From positions 1 through 54,098 of the forward strand of contig JAZRXB010000330.1 of NCBI GenBank assembly GCA_045600005.1: a stretch of 54,098 nt of DNA. The letters run 5' to 3'. This stretch comes from Flemingiibacterium sp045600005. GTDB lineage: Bacteria; Bacillota; Clostridia; Oscillospirales; CAG-272. Every line of letters starts with the position of its first letter. The first letter of the stretch is position 1. Below are positions 1 to 8,575 of this stretch, piece by piece. The translations under genes and the position numbers were made by a program. The notes below the pieces were generated by a model. The model saw nothing but the letters and a program-made list of their open reading frames with translations. It ran no database searches and was not told where the DNA came from.

Positions 1-1088
1 TCATGGGCGGTACGCAGTCCAAGCTGACTATCGCTTCCAAACCGCCGACAATAGTAATGATGTGCGGTCTTCAGGGTGCAGGTAAAACAACTCACTGCGG
101 AAAGCTTGCAGGAATGTACAAAAAGCAGGGCAAGCGTCCGCTGCTCGTCGCCTGCGACGTTTACCGTCCCGCGGCGATCAAACAGCTCGAAGTGGTCGGC
201 GGACAGCTCGAGATCCCCGTCTTCCAGATGGGCGACAAGGTAAGTCCGGTCGAGATCGCCCAAAAAGGCATCGAACACGCAAAGCAGCACGGTCACGACA
301 TGGTGTTCATCGACACTGCCGGCCGTCTGCACGTCGACGAGGTGCTGATGAAGGAGCTTTCCGACATCAGGGAAGCGGTCGGTCCGACCGAGATCCTGCT
401 GGTCGTCGACGCGATGACCGGTCAGGACGCCGTGAACGTCGCGGAGTCCTTCAATGATCTGCTCGATATCACCGGCGTGATCTTGACCAAGCTCGACGGC
501 GATACACGCGGCGGCGCGGCTCTTTCGGTCCGTCACGTGACCGGCAAGCCGATCAAGTTCGTCGGAACCGGCGAAAAGCTCGACATGATCGAGCCGTTCT
601 ATCCCGACCGCATGGCGTCCCGCATTCTCGGCATGGGCGACGTGCTGTCGCTGATCGAAAAGGCGGAGCAGAGCTTCGACCAGAAGCAGGCGGAGGAGCT
701 GGAGCGCAAAATGCGCGAGCAGACCTTTACGCTGACCGACTTCCTTGAACAGTTCAGACAGGTGCGCGGCATGGGCTCCATTGAACAGCTGGTCGGCATG
801 ATCCCCGGCGTCAATCAGGCGGCCCTGAAGGACGTTAAGATGGATGAACGCCAGTTCGACCGCATCGAGGCGATCATCCTCTCGATGACGCCGGAGGAGC
901 GCGAAAAGCCCGATATCATCAACGCTTCCCGCCGCCGCCGCATCGCAATGGGGAGCGGCATGAAGGTCGAGGACGTCAACCGTCTGCTCAAGCAGTACGA
1001 TCAGATGAAGCAGATGATGAAAAAGATGACGCAGATGACGGGCGGAAAGCATTTCGGCAGGAAGGGACGCATGAAGTTCCCGTTCTGA
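1..1088 (+). CDS. ffh: Signal recognition particle protein Ffh (5' truncated by window edge)
   Basis: GTPase of the signal recognition particle, which binds 4.5S RNA and delivers nascent membrane and secreted proteins to FtsY at the membrane. The visible part opens at the G domain: the P-loop GLQGAGKTT, DVYRPAAIKQL, DTAGRLH and TKLDGDTRGGA motifs follow in order. The methionine-rich M domain follows, ending in a run of Met and Lys (QMKQMMKKMTQMTGG). The usual N-terminal four-helix domain (about 85 residues) is missing because the gene starts left of the window, so the ATG at 3 is internal. It is followed by rpsP and khpA, the classic Firmicute order. Confidence 0.97.
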   Translation, partial: MGGTQSKLTIASKPPTIVMMCGLQGAGKTTHCGKLAGMYKKQGKRPLLVACDVYRPAAIKQLEVVGGQLEIPVFQMGDKVSPVEIAQKGIEHAKQHGHDMVFIDTAGRLHVDEVLMKELSDIREAVGPTEILLVVDAMTGQDAVNVAESFNDLLDITGVILTKLDGDTRGGAALSVRHVTGKPIKFVGTGEKLDMIEPFYPDRMASRILGMGDVLSLIEKAEQSFDQKQAEELERKMREQTFTLTDFLEQFRQVRGMGSIEQLVGMIPGVNQAALKDVKMDERQFDRIEAIILSMTPEEREKPDIINASRRRRIAMGSGMKVEDVNRLLKQYDQMKQMMKKMTQMTGGKHFGRKGRMKFPF

Positions 1089-1174
1089 CCGTATTCAGAC
1101 GATGAAAGCTCCGCCTGACGGCGGATTTCAATAAAAATTCAAAAACAAATCAATTTTTTTGGAGGAAACTTATC

Positions 1175-1420
1175 ATGGCAGTTAAAATCAGACTCACCAG
1201 AATCGGTGCGAAGAAGAACCCCTACTACCGCGTTGTCGTCGCTGACTCCCGTTATCCCCGCGACGGTCGTTTCATCGAGTCCATCGGCACCTACAACCCG
1301 ATGGTAGACCCCGTTGAAGTCAAGATCGACAACGAAAAGGCCCAGCAGTGGATCAAGAACGGCGCACAGCCGACCGAAACCGTAAAGGCTCTTCTGAAGA
1401 AGACCGGCGCGATCGACTGA
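1175..1420 (+). CDS. rpsP: 30S ribosomal protein S16
   Basis: Small-subunit protein needed for 30S assembly. The 81-residue product has the family start MAVKIRLTRIGAKKNPYYR and the YNPM turn, at the normal bacterial length of 80-90. A strong SD (GGAGG at 1160-1164) precedes the ATG. It lies 86 bp after ffh and 40 bp before khpA, with no terminator between them, so the three genes are probably co-transcribed. Confidence 0.97.
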   Translation: MAVKIRLTRIGAKKNPYYRVVVADSRYPRDGRFIESIGTYNPMVDPVEVKIDNEKAQQWIKNGAQPTETVKALLKKTGAID

Positions 1421-1460
1421 GCTTTCCGCACGTCCATTCAGCAAGACCGGAGGCTTTGAT

Positions 1461-1697
1461 ATGGTTGAACTGAAAAAGGTTCTGACCGACATCGCAAAAG
1501 CGATCGTGGATGAACCGGATCAGGTTTCTGTCACCGAGACGGAGGACGAAGACGGCGTTCTGCTCGAGCTTCACGTCGCCGAGGATGATATGGGCAAAGT
1601 GATCGGCCGTCACGGCAAGATCGCCAAGTCTATTCGGCTTGTCATGAAAGCCGCCGCCAATATCGTCGATAAAAAGGTTACGGTGGAAATCCGATAA
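1461..1697 (+). CDS. khpA: KH-domain RNA-binding protein KhpA (YlqC)
   Basis: Small single-KH-domain RNA-binding protein of 78 residues. The GxxG loop is visible as GRHGK within the stretch MGKVIGRHGKIAKSIR, followed by MKAAANIVDKKVTVEIR, which is typical of KhpA/YlqC. In other Firmicutes KhpA forms a complex with KhpB and affects cell elongation and division through RNA binding. It sits directly downstream of rpsP, its conserved neighbour, and is closed by the terminator at 1722-1763. Confidence 0.93.
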   Translation: MVELKKVLTDIAKAIVDEPDQVSVTETEDEDGVLLELHVAEDDMGKVIGRHGKIAKSIRLVMKAAANIVDKKVTVEIR

Positions 1698-1721
1698 CCT
1701 GTCATACTGCGGTGAAAACCG

Positions 1722-1763
1722 AAATCCCGCTGCTTTTCATCCGAAAAGCAGCGGGATTTTTCT
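1722..1763 (+). terminator. Rho-independent terminator after khpA
   Basis: A perfect 16-bp stem (1722-1737 with 1744-1759, core CCCGCTGC) with a 6-nt loop, followed by a T-rich tail. It ends the ffh-rpsP-khpA transcript and, because its arms carry A and T runs, may also work for the opposing gene at 1808. Confidence 0.92.
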
Positions 1764-1807
1764 GTTTCCGACACTTTTGATAATGCGGAGACCATCCGGC
1801 GGACGCC

Positions 1808-2227
1808 TCAGGTTTCCCGAAGCGCGGCGGCGATCTCCTCCGCCGCTTCCCGGATGAGCGCGGACAGAGCGGCGTCCTTTACGCCGACCACGATGTTCCG
1901 GCATTTATTGACCGGGATCAGAACGCGGAGCGCGTTCGACTGACCGACCGCTTTCGCCATTTTCGGCGTGACCTCGCCGGTCAGCGAGTCCGCAATGACG
2001 ATGCCGACCGGTCCGACGATCACGTCGGCGGTGCGGCAGGCGGCGATCACGGGATTTTCTCCGGTCGCGGCGGCGTCCGGACCGTATTTCAGCATATTGG
2101 CGGTCGCAATGCCGTTGGTGCCGACTGCGGTCAGCTCCGCGTCGGGACACGCGGTGCGCAGTGCGTCGATCAGCTGTCCGCCGATCCGTCCGCCCTGTCC
2201 GTCGATGATCAGGATCTGTCTGGTCAT
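1808..2227 (-). CDS. DUF3842 family protein
   Basis: Protein of 139 residues matching the DUF3842 family. It starts MTRQILIIDGQGGRIG, a P-loop-like beta-Gly-rich-helix opening, then has AVGTNGIATANMLKYG and PVGIVIADSLTGEVTP, a pattern recalled from this family of Clostridia. No biochemical function is established. It overlaps the upstream amidohydrolase by 4 bp (ATGA), so the pair is translationally coupled. Confidence 0.8.
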   Translation of the reverse strand: MTRQILIIDGQGGRIGGQLIDALRTACPDAELTAVGTNGIATANMLKYGPDAAATGENPVIAACRTADVIVGPVGIVIADSLTGEVTPKMAKAVGQSNALRVLIPVNKCRNIVVGVKDAALSALIREAAEEIAAALRET

Positions 2228-3048
2228 GTCATAGACTCCTTTCCGCCGGTCGGCTTTTCGCCGAGCAGCGCGAGCGCGTTTTCACTGAAAATCTTCCGCC
2301 GAAGCGTTTCGGGGATGGAAAGCGCGTTCAGATAATCGCGCGTCACGTCGGGACGCGCCCACGGGAAATCGCTGCCGAACAGGATCTTATCCGGGTCGTG
2401 ACCGGTCAGCATCCGCTCTCCCTGTTTCGGGTCGAGGTGAAACATCACGGCAAGCGAGGTGTCGATCCAGAGGTCTTTCCCGATCAGAAGCCGCTCCGCG
2501 TCGTCCCAGAACCGGTTCGCACCCATATGGGCGGCGACGAAGCGCAGTCCCGGGAACCGTTTCAGCACTCGCAGGATCCGTTCGGGTGTGCAGTGCGGGC
2601 AGTCGGGCGACGCGAAATCCCATCCCGAATGACTGACGACGAACAGATCGTTTTCAAGCGCGGCGCGGTACACCGCGTCGAATTTTTCGTCGTCGACATA
2701 CGCTCCCATATAATCGGGATGGATCTTGACGCCGCGTATGCCCGCGTCGGCGAGACGGCGCGCTTCGGCAGAGATGCAGTCGCTGTCGGGGTTCAGCGAG
2801 CCGAGCGCACGAAGACGGGGGTGCGCGTTTGTTTCAATGGCGAAGCTATTGACGTTGTGCTGCTGGCGCGGATTGGTCGCAATGTTCAGCACGACCGAAA
2901 CGTCCGAGCCGCATTCGTCCATATGGCGGATCAGATCGGAGACCGTTCCGCCGCCTTCAGGACGGATGCCGCCGACGGCGGCGAGGCGCGGGATGGCTTT
3001 CCCGGCCAGCGCGTCGGGAAAAGCGTGTGTGTGGAAATCGATCAGCAC
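2224..3048 (-). CDS. Amidohydrolase family protein (ACMSD-like TIM barrel)
   Basis: Metal-dependent hydrolase or decarboxylase of the amidohydrolase-2 superfamily, 274 residues. The first strand holds the metal ligands FHTHAF. Later come VKIHPDYMG, VVSHSGWDFA and AAHMGANRFW, with further His ligands, and LFGSDFPWARP, with the catalytic Asp. It lacks a signal peptide, so it is cytosolic. The GTG start at 3046-3048 is supported by a GGAGG SD just upstream. The substrate cannot be read from the sequence; tight coupling to a DUF3842 gene gives no clear clue. Confidence 0.85.
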   Translation of the reverse strand: MLIDFHTHAFPDALAGKAIPRLAAVGGIRPEGGGTVSDLIRHMDECGSDVSVVLNIATNPRQQHNVNSFAIETNAHPRLRALGSLNPDSDCISAEARRLADAGIRGVKIHPDYMGAYVDDEKFDAVYRAALENDLFVVSHSGWDFASPDCPHCTPERILRVLKRFPGLRFVAAHMGANRFWDDAERLLIGKDLWIDTSLAVMFHLDPKQGERMLTGHDPDKILFGSDFPWARPDVTRDYLNALSIPETLRRKIFSENALALLGEKPTGGKESMT

Positions 3049-3195
3049 GGGAAACCTCCATGAGAAGGTGATGATAATATTCTATTATACCTCCGAAAGG
3101 TGTCCATACTGTTGCGAAATTATGAACAATCTCATCATCGTCCAAATGAACGAAAAACGCCGGACCGCTTTGCGGCAGAAATGGCAGATTGCATA

Positions 3196-3224
3196 TTGAA
3201 AATTTCCGTTTCATGGTTTATAAT
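3196..3224 (+). promoter_or_regulatory. Sigma-A promoter for the sodium-pump decarboxylase operon
   Basis: TTGAAA (3196-3201), 17-bp spacer, TATAAT (3219-3224), about 120 bp upstream of the carboxyltransferase start. Confidence 0.8.
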
Positions 3225-3344
3225 ATAGTTATAATGGGGTAGAATAGTATTTATCCGTAAAAACCGACCGGATCCGACGGTTTTCGGGAAAAACATCTTG
3301 TTCTGCATCAAAAAAATCGCAAAATTTTTATTCGGAGGGAAAAC

Positions 3345-4829
3345 ATGGACAACAAAACGCAAAACAGTGCGCATGAGTTCAAGTCGGCGGCAGAGCTTCG
3401 CGCTCTCGCGGCAGGCGAGGCTTCCACTGCGAAGGAGCGCATCGCCGCTCTGTTCGACGAGGGGACCTTCGCTGAAACCGGCGCTTATGCACACAGAGTC
3501 GCCGCTGAATTCGGCGGCGCAAACGGAGAGCTTGAGGGAGTCGTCTGCGGATACGGTGCAGTCGACGGCAGACTCGTCTTCGCGTTCGCACAGGACTTTT
3601 CGAGAATGAAGGGCGCAGTCGGCGCCATGCAGGCAAAGAAGATCTGCGATCTGTATGATCTCGCCGTCAAGAACGGCTCTCCCATCATCGGTCTGTTCGA
3701 CAGCGCGGGCGCTTACGTGCTGGAAGGCGTCGAGGCGCTGGCAGGCTACGGCAGGATCATGAAGAAGGCCGCGGCGGCGTCCGGCGTGATCCCGCAGATC
3801 GCGGTGATCGACGGCATCTGCGGCGGCGCAATGGCAACGATCGCTTCGATGTTCGATTTCGTGATCGGCGCGGAAAAGACCGGCAGCTTCTACGTCAACC
3901 CGCCGTTCGTTCTCAACAATCTCGACAGGAAGGCTGACCTCGGTTCGATGAAGACCGGCGCGGCCAACGGTTCGATCGACGTCGTATGCGCTGACGACGC
4001 AGCGGCAGCCGCTTATGTGAGAAAGCTCCTTGCCTATATCCCGCAGAACAACGCGGACGGGACCGCCTATACGGCAACGAACGATGAGATCAACCGCCCG
4101 ACGCCCGACGCTGCGTCGATCATCGCGGCTGACGGCTATTCGATGACTGACGTGATCGCGGCGATCTCGGACGACGGCGCGTTCCTCGAGCTTGGCGAAA
4201 GCTGGGCGAAGTCGATGCTCACCGGCTTTGTGACGCTGAACGGCATGGTGATCGGCGTTGTCGCCAACCAGCCCTCCGTCAACGGCGGCAGACTGACCGG
4301 CTGCGCGGCAAAGAAGGCTGCCCGCTTCCTGTCCTTCTGCGACTGCTTCAAGGTCCCGGTCCTGACGCTGGTCGACACCGAAGGCTACGAAGTCTCGGTC
4401 GAAACCGAAAAGGCTCAGTACGGCGCGGCTCTTGCCAAACTCGCATCCGCCTACGCTTCGAGCGAAAACGCGAAGGTCACGGTGGTCCTCGGCAAGGCTT
4501 ACGGCTCCGCTTACACGCTGATGGGCTCGAAGTCTATCGGCGCGGACATCGCTCTTGCGGCAGATTCTGCAAAGATCTCCGCCATGCCGACCGCCAGCGC
4601 AGTCGCGTTCGCATGGAACGACAAGGTTACGGACAACGCAAAGCGCGGCGAAGTCGAAAAGGAATGGGATTCCGTGATGGCTTCCCCGGTCCTTGCCGCC
4701 AAAGCGGGCGAGATCGACGACATCATTTCGCTTGACGAGCTTCGCGTGCGCGTGTCCGCCGCTTTTGAAATGCTGGGCGCGAAGAACGCGCTCTGCCTTG
4801 CCAAGCGTCACGGCAATCTTCCTCTGTAA
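3345..4829 (+). CDS. Carboxyltransferase subunit, acyl-CoA (MmdA/AccD-like) type
   Basis: Carboxyltransferase of the biotin-dependent acyl-CoA decarboxylase/carboxylase superfamily, 494 residues. The N-terminal crotonase-like half has the motif TAKERIAALFDEGTF and a Gly-rich oxyanion region around GGAMATIASMFDFV. The C-terminal half has AAKKAARFLSFCDCFKVPV and KAYGSAYTLMGSKSIGADI. These match MmdA, PccB and AccD proteins in order, but the sequence is divergent: the usual PGF and GGIIRHGAK surroundings are altered to DTEGYEVSVETEKAQYGA. It heads an operon with OadG-, biotin-carrier-, OadB- and OadA-type genes. It likely transfers CO2 between an acyl-CoA and biotin; whether the substrate is methylmalonyl-, malonyl- or another acyl-CoA is not decided. 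Confidence 0.85.
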   Translation: MDNKTQNSAHEFKSAAELRALAAGEASTAKERIAALFDEGTFAETGAYAHRVAAEFGGANGELEGVVCGYGAVDGRLVFAFAQDFSRMKGAVGAMQAKKICDLYDLAVKNGSPIIGLFDSAGAYVLEGVEALAGYGRIMKKAAAASGVIPQIAVIDGICGGAMATIASMFDFVIGAEKTGSFYVNPPFVLNNLDRKADLGSMKTGAANGSIDVVCADDAAAAAYVRKLLAYIPQNNADGTAYTATNDEINRPTPDAASIIAADGYSMTDVIAAISDDGAFLELGESWAKSMLTGFVTLNGMVIGVVANQPSVNGGRLTGCAAKKAARFLSFCDCFKVPVLTLVDTEGYEVSVETEKAQYGAALAKLASAYASSENAKVTVVLGKAYGSAYTLMGSKSIGADIALAADSAKISAMPTASAVAFAWNDKVTDNAKRGEVEKEWDSVMASPVLAAKAGEIDDIISLDELRVRVSAAFEMLGAKNALCLAKRHGNLPL

Positions 4830-4844
4830 GAAGGAGGATCCATC

Positions 4845-5252
4845 ATGAATTTCGGTTTTTTCGCAGTACCTTCGCTTCTGACCTCTGAGGCGGGCGGTCT
4901 GTTCGGCGCGGAGATGGGCAGCACGCTCACCTTCGGCGAACGGATCTCGACCGGTCTCACCGTCATGGGCGTCGGTATGCTGATCATTTTCTCGGTCCTC
5001 GCGCTGCTCTGGGGCATTCTGACGCTGTTCCGCATCGTGTTCTACGATATCCCGAACAAGAAGAAGGCCGCCGCTCCCGAAACGGAGCCGGAGCCCGCTG
5101 CCATTGAATCGCCCGAACCCGATTCCTCCGAAGAGGACGACGGCGAGCTGGTCGCCGCCATCACCGCCGCCATTACGCTGATGATGGAAGAAGAAGGCAA
5201 GCCGCAGACATCCTTCCGCGTCGTCTCGTTCAGACGCACGGCATCCAAATAA
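4845..5252 (+). CDS. OadG-type gamma subunit of sodium-pump decarboxylase
   Basis: Small membrane subunit of 135 residues that assembles the decarboxylase complex. One transmembrane helix at about residues 38-62 (GLTVMGVGMLIIFSVLALLW) is followed by an acidic, Pro/Glu-rich linker and a C-terminal segment with AAITAAITLMMEEE, the OadG layout. It starts 15 bp after the carboxyltransferase. Its stop codon lies inside the left target-site duplication of mobile-element copy 1. Confidence 0.85.
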   Translation: MNFGFFAVPSLLTSEAGGLFGAEMGSTLTFGERISTGLTVMGVGMLIIFSVLALLWGILTLFRIVFYDIPNKKKAAAPETEPEPAAIESPEPDSSEEDDGELVAAITAAITLMMEEEGKPQTSFRVVSFRRTASK

Positions 5253-5259
5253 CTGAGTA

Positions 5260-5442
5260 TAGCCGATTGTTTAATGCTTTAAGATGACAAACGTTATAAT
5301 AAAATCCGTTTTTATGTCGGCTTTGCCGACATAAAAACACCTCTAAGGCGAGCCCTCGCGCCGAGGGGAGCCGACAAAACAACGTTTTGTCGGCGGCGAT
5401 AAGCGCGAGTACCGATTGTAAAACGCAGTTTTACAATCGACT
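5260..5442 (+). mobile_element. MITE-like hairpin-rich element, copy 1
   Basis: Non-coding element of about 183 bp. The left end is TAGCCGATTGT; the right end ACAATCGACT reads, on the other strand, as an imperfect match. Internal hairpins are a TATGTCGGC-TTT-GCCGACATA stem (about 5312-5338), a GCCGACAAAAC/GTTTTGTCGGC stem (about 5370-5394) and a terminal CGATTGTAAAAC-GCA-GTTTTACAATCG stem (5413-5439). The flanking direct repeat AAATAACTGAGTATA occurs at 5247-5261 and 5443-5457, a target-site duplication of 12-15 bp. It sits inside the decarboxylase operon between oadG and the biotin carrier, ending 16 nt before the SD of the next gene. Confidence 0.88.
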
Positions 5443-5472
5443 AAATAACTGAGTATATAAGGAGATCATATC

Positions 5473-5850
5473 ATGAGAAAATTCAATGTCACCGTAAACG
5501 GCAACGCATATGAAGTCGAAATCGAGGAAGTCGGCGCAGAAGCAGCCGCTCCCGCAGCCATCGCAGCTCCCGCGGCAGCTCCCGCAGCTCCCAAGGCAGC
5601 GGCTCCCAAGAAGGCGGCTCCCGCAGGCGCAGCCGGCGCAGTCAAGGTCAGCGCGCCGATGCCCGGCAACATCCTGAAGGTCAACGTTTCGGCCGGTCAG
5701 GTTATCAAGAGCGGCGAACTCCTCTGCATCCTCGAAGCCATGAAGATGGAAAACGAAATCCTCGCTCCGCAGGACGGCACGGTCGCATCGGTCAACGTTC
5801 AGAAGGGCGCATCGGTCAACTCCGGCGACGTACTCTTTACCCTCAACTGA
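5473..5850 (+). CDS. Biotin/lipoyl carrier protein (biotin carboxyl carrier subunit)
   Basis: Biotin carrier subunit of 125 residues that shuttles CO2 between carboxyltransferase and membrane subunits. The N-terminal strand (MRKFNVTVNGNAYEVEIEEV) and a flexible Ala/Pro/Lys linker (about residues 26-55) lead to a C-terminal biotinyl domain with the biotinylation motif EAMKMENEI; the biotinylated Lys is in AMKM. SD AAGGAG lies at 5459-5464, directly after the mobile element. Confidence 0.93.
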   Translation: MRKFNVTVNGNAYEVEIEEVGAEAAAPAAIAAPAAAPAAPKAAAPKKAAPAGAAGAVKVSAPMPGNILKVNVSAGQVIKSGELLCILEAMKMENEILAPQDGTVASVNVQKGASVNSGDVLFTLN

Positions 5851-5881
5851 GAGCCGGCCGGTTCATAACTGAGGTGTTCAT

Positions 5882-7060
5882 ATGGGTGAAATGTTTTCAA
5901 ACCTGATCCAGTCGACGGGCTTCTATCAGCTCGCGCAGGATCCGGTCATGCTCGTCAAGACGCTGATCATGTACGGCTTCGTCATCGCCTTGATGTATCT
6001 TGCCATTGCAAAGGGCTTCGAGCCTCTGCTTCTTCTCCCGATCGCATTCGGTATGCTGCTTGCCAACCTGCCCGGCGCGAACCTGCTCCACATGGACCTG
6101 TTCCTCGGTGAGCATCTGGACGGCGGCAGGATCTTACAGGAAGGCAACCTGATCGACTTCCTGTATCTCGGCGTCAAGCTCGGCATCTATCCGTCCCTGA
6201 TTTTCATGGGCGTCGGCGCCATGTCCGACTTTACCGCTCTTATCGCCAACCCGAAGAGCCTTCTGATGGGCGCGGGCGCACAGCTCGGCGTTTTCGTCGC
6301 ATACTTCGGCGCACTGCTGATGGGCTTCGTTCCCGAAGCGGCCGCTTCCATCGGCATCATCGGCGGCGCGGACGGTCCTACCGCCATCCTCGTCACCAAG
6401 ACGCTCGCTCCGACGCTGCTCGGCGCGATCGCTATCGCCGCGTATTCGTACATGGCGCTGATTCCGATCATCCAGCCGCCTTTCATGAAGCTGCTCACGA
6501 CCAAGAAGGAACGTGAGATCGTCATGAAGGAGCTGCGTCCGGTCTCCCGCATTGAAAAGCTCATCTTCCCGGTCCTCGTCGCAGCGGTCGTTTCGATCAC
6601 GCTTCCCGACGCGGCTCCGCTGATCGGCTTCTTGATGTTCGGCAACCTTCTGAACGTCTGCGGCGTGACCGAGCGTCTGTCGAAGACCGCTCAGAACGAG
6701 CTGATGAATATCGTCACGATCTTCCTCGGCGTTTCGGTCGGCGCGACCGCGAACGCGGAGAACTTCCTCTCCTTCAAGACCATTGCCATTGTCGTTCTCG
6801 GTCTGATCGCCTTCTCGATCTCGACCTGCGGCGGTCTGCTGACCGGTAAGCTGATGTGCTTCTTAACGCACGGCAAGATCAATCCTCTGATCGGTTCCGC
6901 AGGCGTTTCCGCCGTTCCGATGGCGGCGCGCGTTTCGCAGGTTCAGGGGCAGAAGGTCAATCCCGCGAACTTCTTACTGATGCACGCAATGGGTCCGAAC
7001 GTGGCGGGCGTTATCGGTTCCGCCGTCGCGGCAGGCGTGTTCCTGTCTCTCTACAAATAA
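5882..7060 (+). CDS. Sodium ion-translocating decarboxylase beta subunit (OadB/MmdB)
   Basis: Integral membrane subunit of 392 residues that decarboxylates carboxybiotin and exports Na+. It has about nine or ten hydrophobic helices. The family signature IGIIGGADGPTAILVTKTLAP, with the essential Asp, lies at about residues 158-178, and GSAGVSAVPMAARVSQVQGQ lies at about 338-357. Length and order agree with OadB, MmdB and GcdB. It lies between the biotin carrier and the OadA-type gene. Confidence 0.95.
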   Translation: MGEMFSNLIQSTGFYQLAQDPVMLVKTLIMYGFVIALMYLAIAKGFEPLLLLPIAFGMLLANLPGANLLHMDLFLGEHLDGGRILQEGNLIDFLYLGVKLGIYPSLIFMGVGAMSDFTALIANPKSLLMGAGAQLGVFVAYFGALLMGFVPEAAASIGIIGGADGPTAILVTKTLAPTLLGAIAIAAYSYMALIPIIQPPFMKLLTTKKEREIVMKELRPVSRIEKLIFPVLVAAVVSITLPDAAPLIGFLMFGNLLNVCGVTERLSKTAQNELMNIVTIFLGVSVGATANAENFLSFKTIAIVVLGLIAFSISTCGGLLTGKLMCFLTHGKINPLIGSAGVSAVPMAARVSQVQGQKVNPANFLLMHAMGPNVAGVIGSAVAAGVFLSLYK

Positions 7061-7087
7061 CCGTACAATCCGGAGGAATAACGATCT

Positions 7088-8485
7088 ATGGCTAAAGTAA
7101 AAATTACCGAAACCGTCTTACGTGACTCGCATCAGTCCCTGATCGCGACCCGTATGACGACCGATGAAATGCTTCCGATCCTCGCCGAAATGGATAAGGT
7201 CGGCTACTATTCCCTCGAAGCATGGGGCGGCGCTACCTTCGATTCCTGTATGCGTTTCCTCAACGAGGACCCGTGGGACAGACTGCGCAAGATCCGCGAG
7301 CAGGTCAAGAACACCAAGCTCCAGATGCTTTTCCGCGGTCAGAACAGCCTCGGCTACCGTCATTACGCCGACGACGTGGTGGAATACTTCGTACAGAAGT
7401 CCATCGCCAACGGCATTGACATTCTCCGTATCTTCGACGCTCTCAACGACCCGAGAAACCTGAAAACCGCGATCAACGCGACGAAGAAGGAAAAGGGTCA
7501 CGTTCAGGCGGCGGTCAGCTATACGACCGGTCCGGTCTACACGACCGAATACTACACCAAGTACGCGAAGCAGCTCGAGGAAATGGGCGCGGATTCGCTC
7601 TGCATCAAGGATATGGCAGGTCTCTTAAAGCCCTACGACGCTTACGAGCTGGTCAAGGCGCTCAAGGAAACCGTCAAGATCCCGATCCAGCTTCACACGC
7701 ACTACACCGCAGGTCTCGCTTCGATGACCGCTCTCAAGGCGATCGAAGCAGGCGTCGACGTGGTGGATACCGCGATCTCCCCGATGGCAATGGGTACGTC
7801 CCAGCCGCCTACGGAGCCGCTGGTCGCAACGCTCGCCGGCACACCCTACGATACGGGTCTCGACTTGAAGCAGCTCGACAAGATCTCCAAGTATTTCATG
7901 CCGCTTCGTGAGAAGTATCTCGCCAGCGGTCAGCTCGACCCGAAGGTCCTGAAGGTCGACGTCAACGCGCTGATGTATCAGGTCCCGGGCGGAATGCTGT
8001 CGAACCTCGTCTCCCAGCTCAAGCAGGCGGGCAAGTCCGACAAGCTGCTCGAGGTGCTGGAGGAAGTGCCGCGCGTCCGTGCGGACGCAGGCTATCCGCC
8101 GCTCGTCACCCCGTCCAGCCAGATCGTCGGTACGCAGGCTGTGTACAACGTCATCATGGGCGAACGCTATAAGACGGTCACGAAGGAATTCAAGGGCATC
8201 ATCCGCGGCGAATACGGCAAGACGCCGATGCCGATCAAGCCGGAATTCCAGAAGCAGATCATCGGCGACGCTACGCCGATCACCTATCGTCCGGCAGACG
8301 ATCTCAAGCCGGAGCTGGAAGCGCTCCGCGAAAAGGTCAAGCCGTGGGCAGTTCAGGACGAGGACGTTCTGTCCTACGCTCTGTTCGAGCAGGTTGCGAC
8401 CAAGTTCTTCGAGTGGAGAAAGAACCAGCAGTACGGTCTTGACGCCGATCACGCCGACGCTGAAAAGGGCATCCACACCGTCTGA
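7088..8485 (+). CDS. Oxaloacetate decarboxylase alpha-type carboxyltransferase (no biotin domain)
   Basis: Pyruvate/oxaloacetate-type carboxyltransferase of 465 residues. Visible are ETVLRDSHQSLIATRMTTDE, EAWGGATFD, MLFRGQNSLGYRHYADDVV, SLCIKDMAGLLKPY (with the Lys that is carbamylated in the family) and IPIQLHTHYTAGLA (metal-binding His residues). It ends after the conserved PYC/OADA domain and lacks the C-terminal biotin domain of classical OadA; the separate carrier at 5473 supplies it. It is the second carboxyltransferase in the same operon. A terminator follows at 8507. Confidence 0.93.
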   Translation: MAKVKITETVLRDSHQSLIATRMTTDEMLPILAEMDKVGYYSLEAWGGATFDSCMRFLNEDPWDRLRKIREQVKNTKLQMLFRGQNSLGYRHYADDVVEYFVQKSIANGIDILRIFDALNDPRNLKTAINATKKEKGHVQAAVSYTTGPVYTTEYYTKYAKQLEEMGADSLCIKDMAGLLKPYDAYELVKALKETVKIPIQLHTHYTAGLASMTALKAIEAGVDVVDTAISPMAMGTSQPPTEPLVATLAGTPYDTGLDLKQLDKISKYFMPLREKYLASGQLDPKVLKVDVNALMYQVPGGMLSNLVSQLKQAGKSDKLLEVLEEVPRVRADAGYPPLVTPSSQIVGTQAVYNVIMGERYKTVTKEFKGIIRGEYGKTPMPIKPEFQKQIIGDATPITYRPADDLKPELEALREKVKPWAVQDEDVLSYALFEQVATKFFEWRKNQQYGLDADHADAEKGIHTV

Positions 8486-8506
8486 TCCTGATAGACGGTA
8501 ATAGTT

Positions 8507-8558
8507 GAAAGTCCCTGCGGGAACCGGTAAAAAACGGTTCCCGCAGGGACTTTCTTTT
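8507..8558 (+). terminator. Strong Rho-independent terminator of the decarboxylase operon
   Basis: A perfect 20-bp stem (8507-8526 with 8535-8554, core GTCCCTGCGGGAACC), an 8-nt loop and a T-rich tail. Confidence 0.93.
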
Positions 8559-8575
8559 AGATCGACCGCGCAGAT

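Noticed and set aside
3135..4811. 558-codon minus-strand open frame opposite the carboxyltransferase gene
   Set aside because: Shadow of a GC-rich, strongly codon-biased gene; low-complexity Arg/Asp/Val-rich product with no recognisable domain.
5260..5442. Element copies as rRNA/tRNA remnants, attC sites or a CRISPR leader
   Set aside because: Exact but locus-specific flanking 12-bp direct repeats and dispersed single copies fit transposition; there is no integrase or cassette array, and no tRNA fold was seen.
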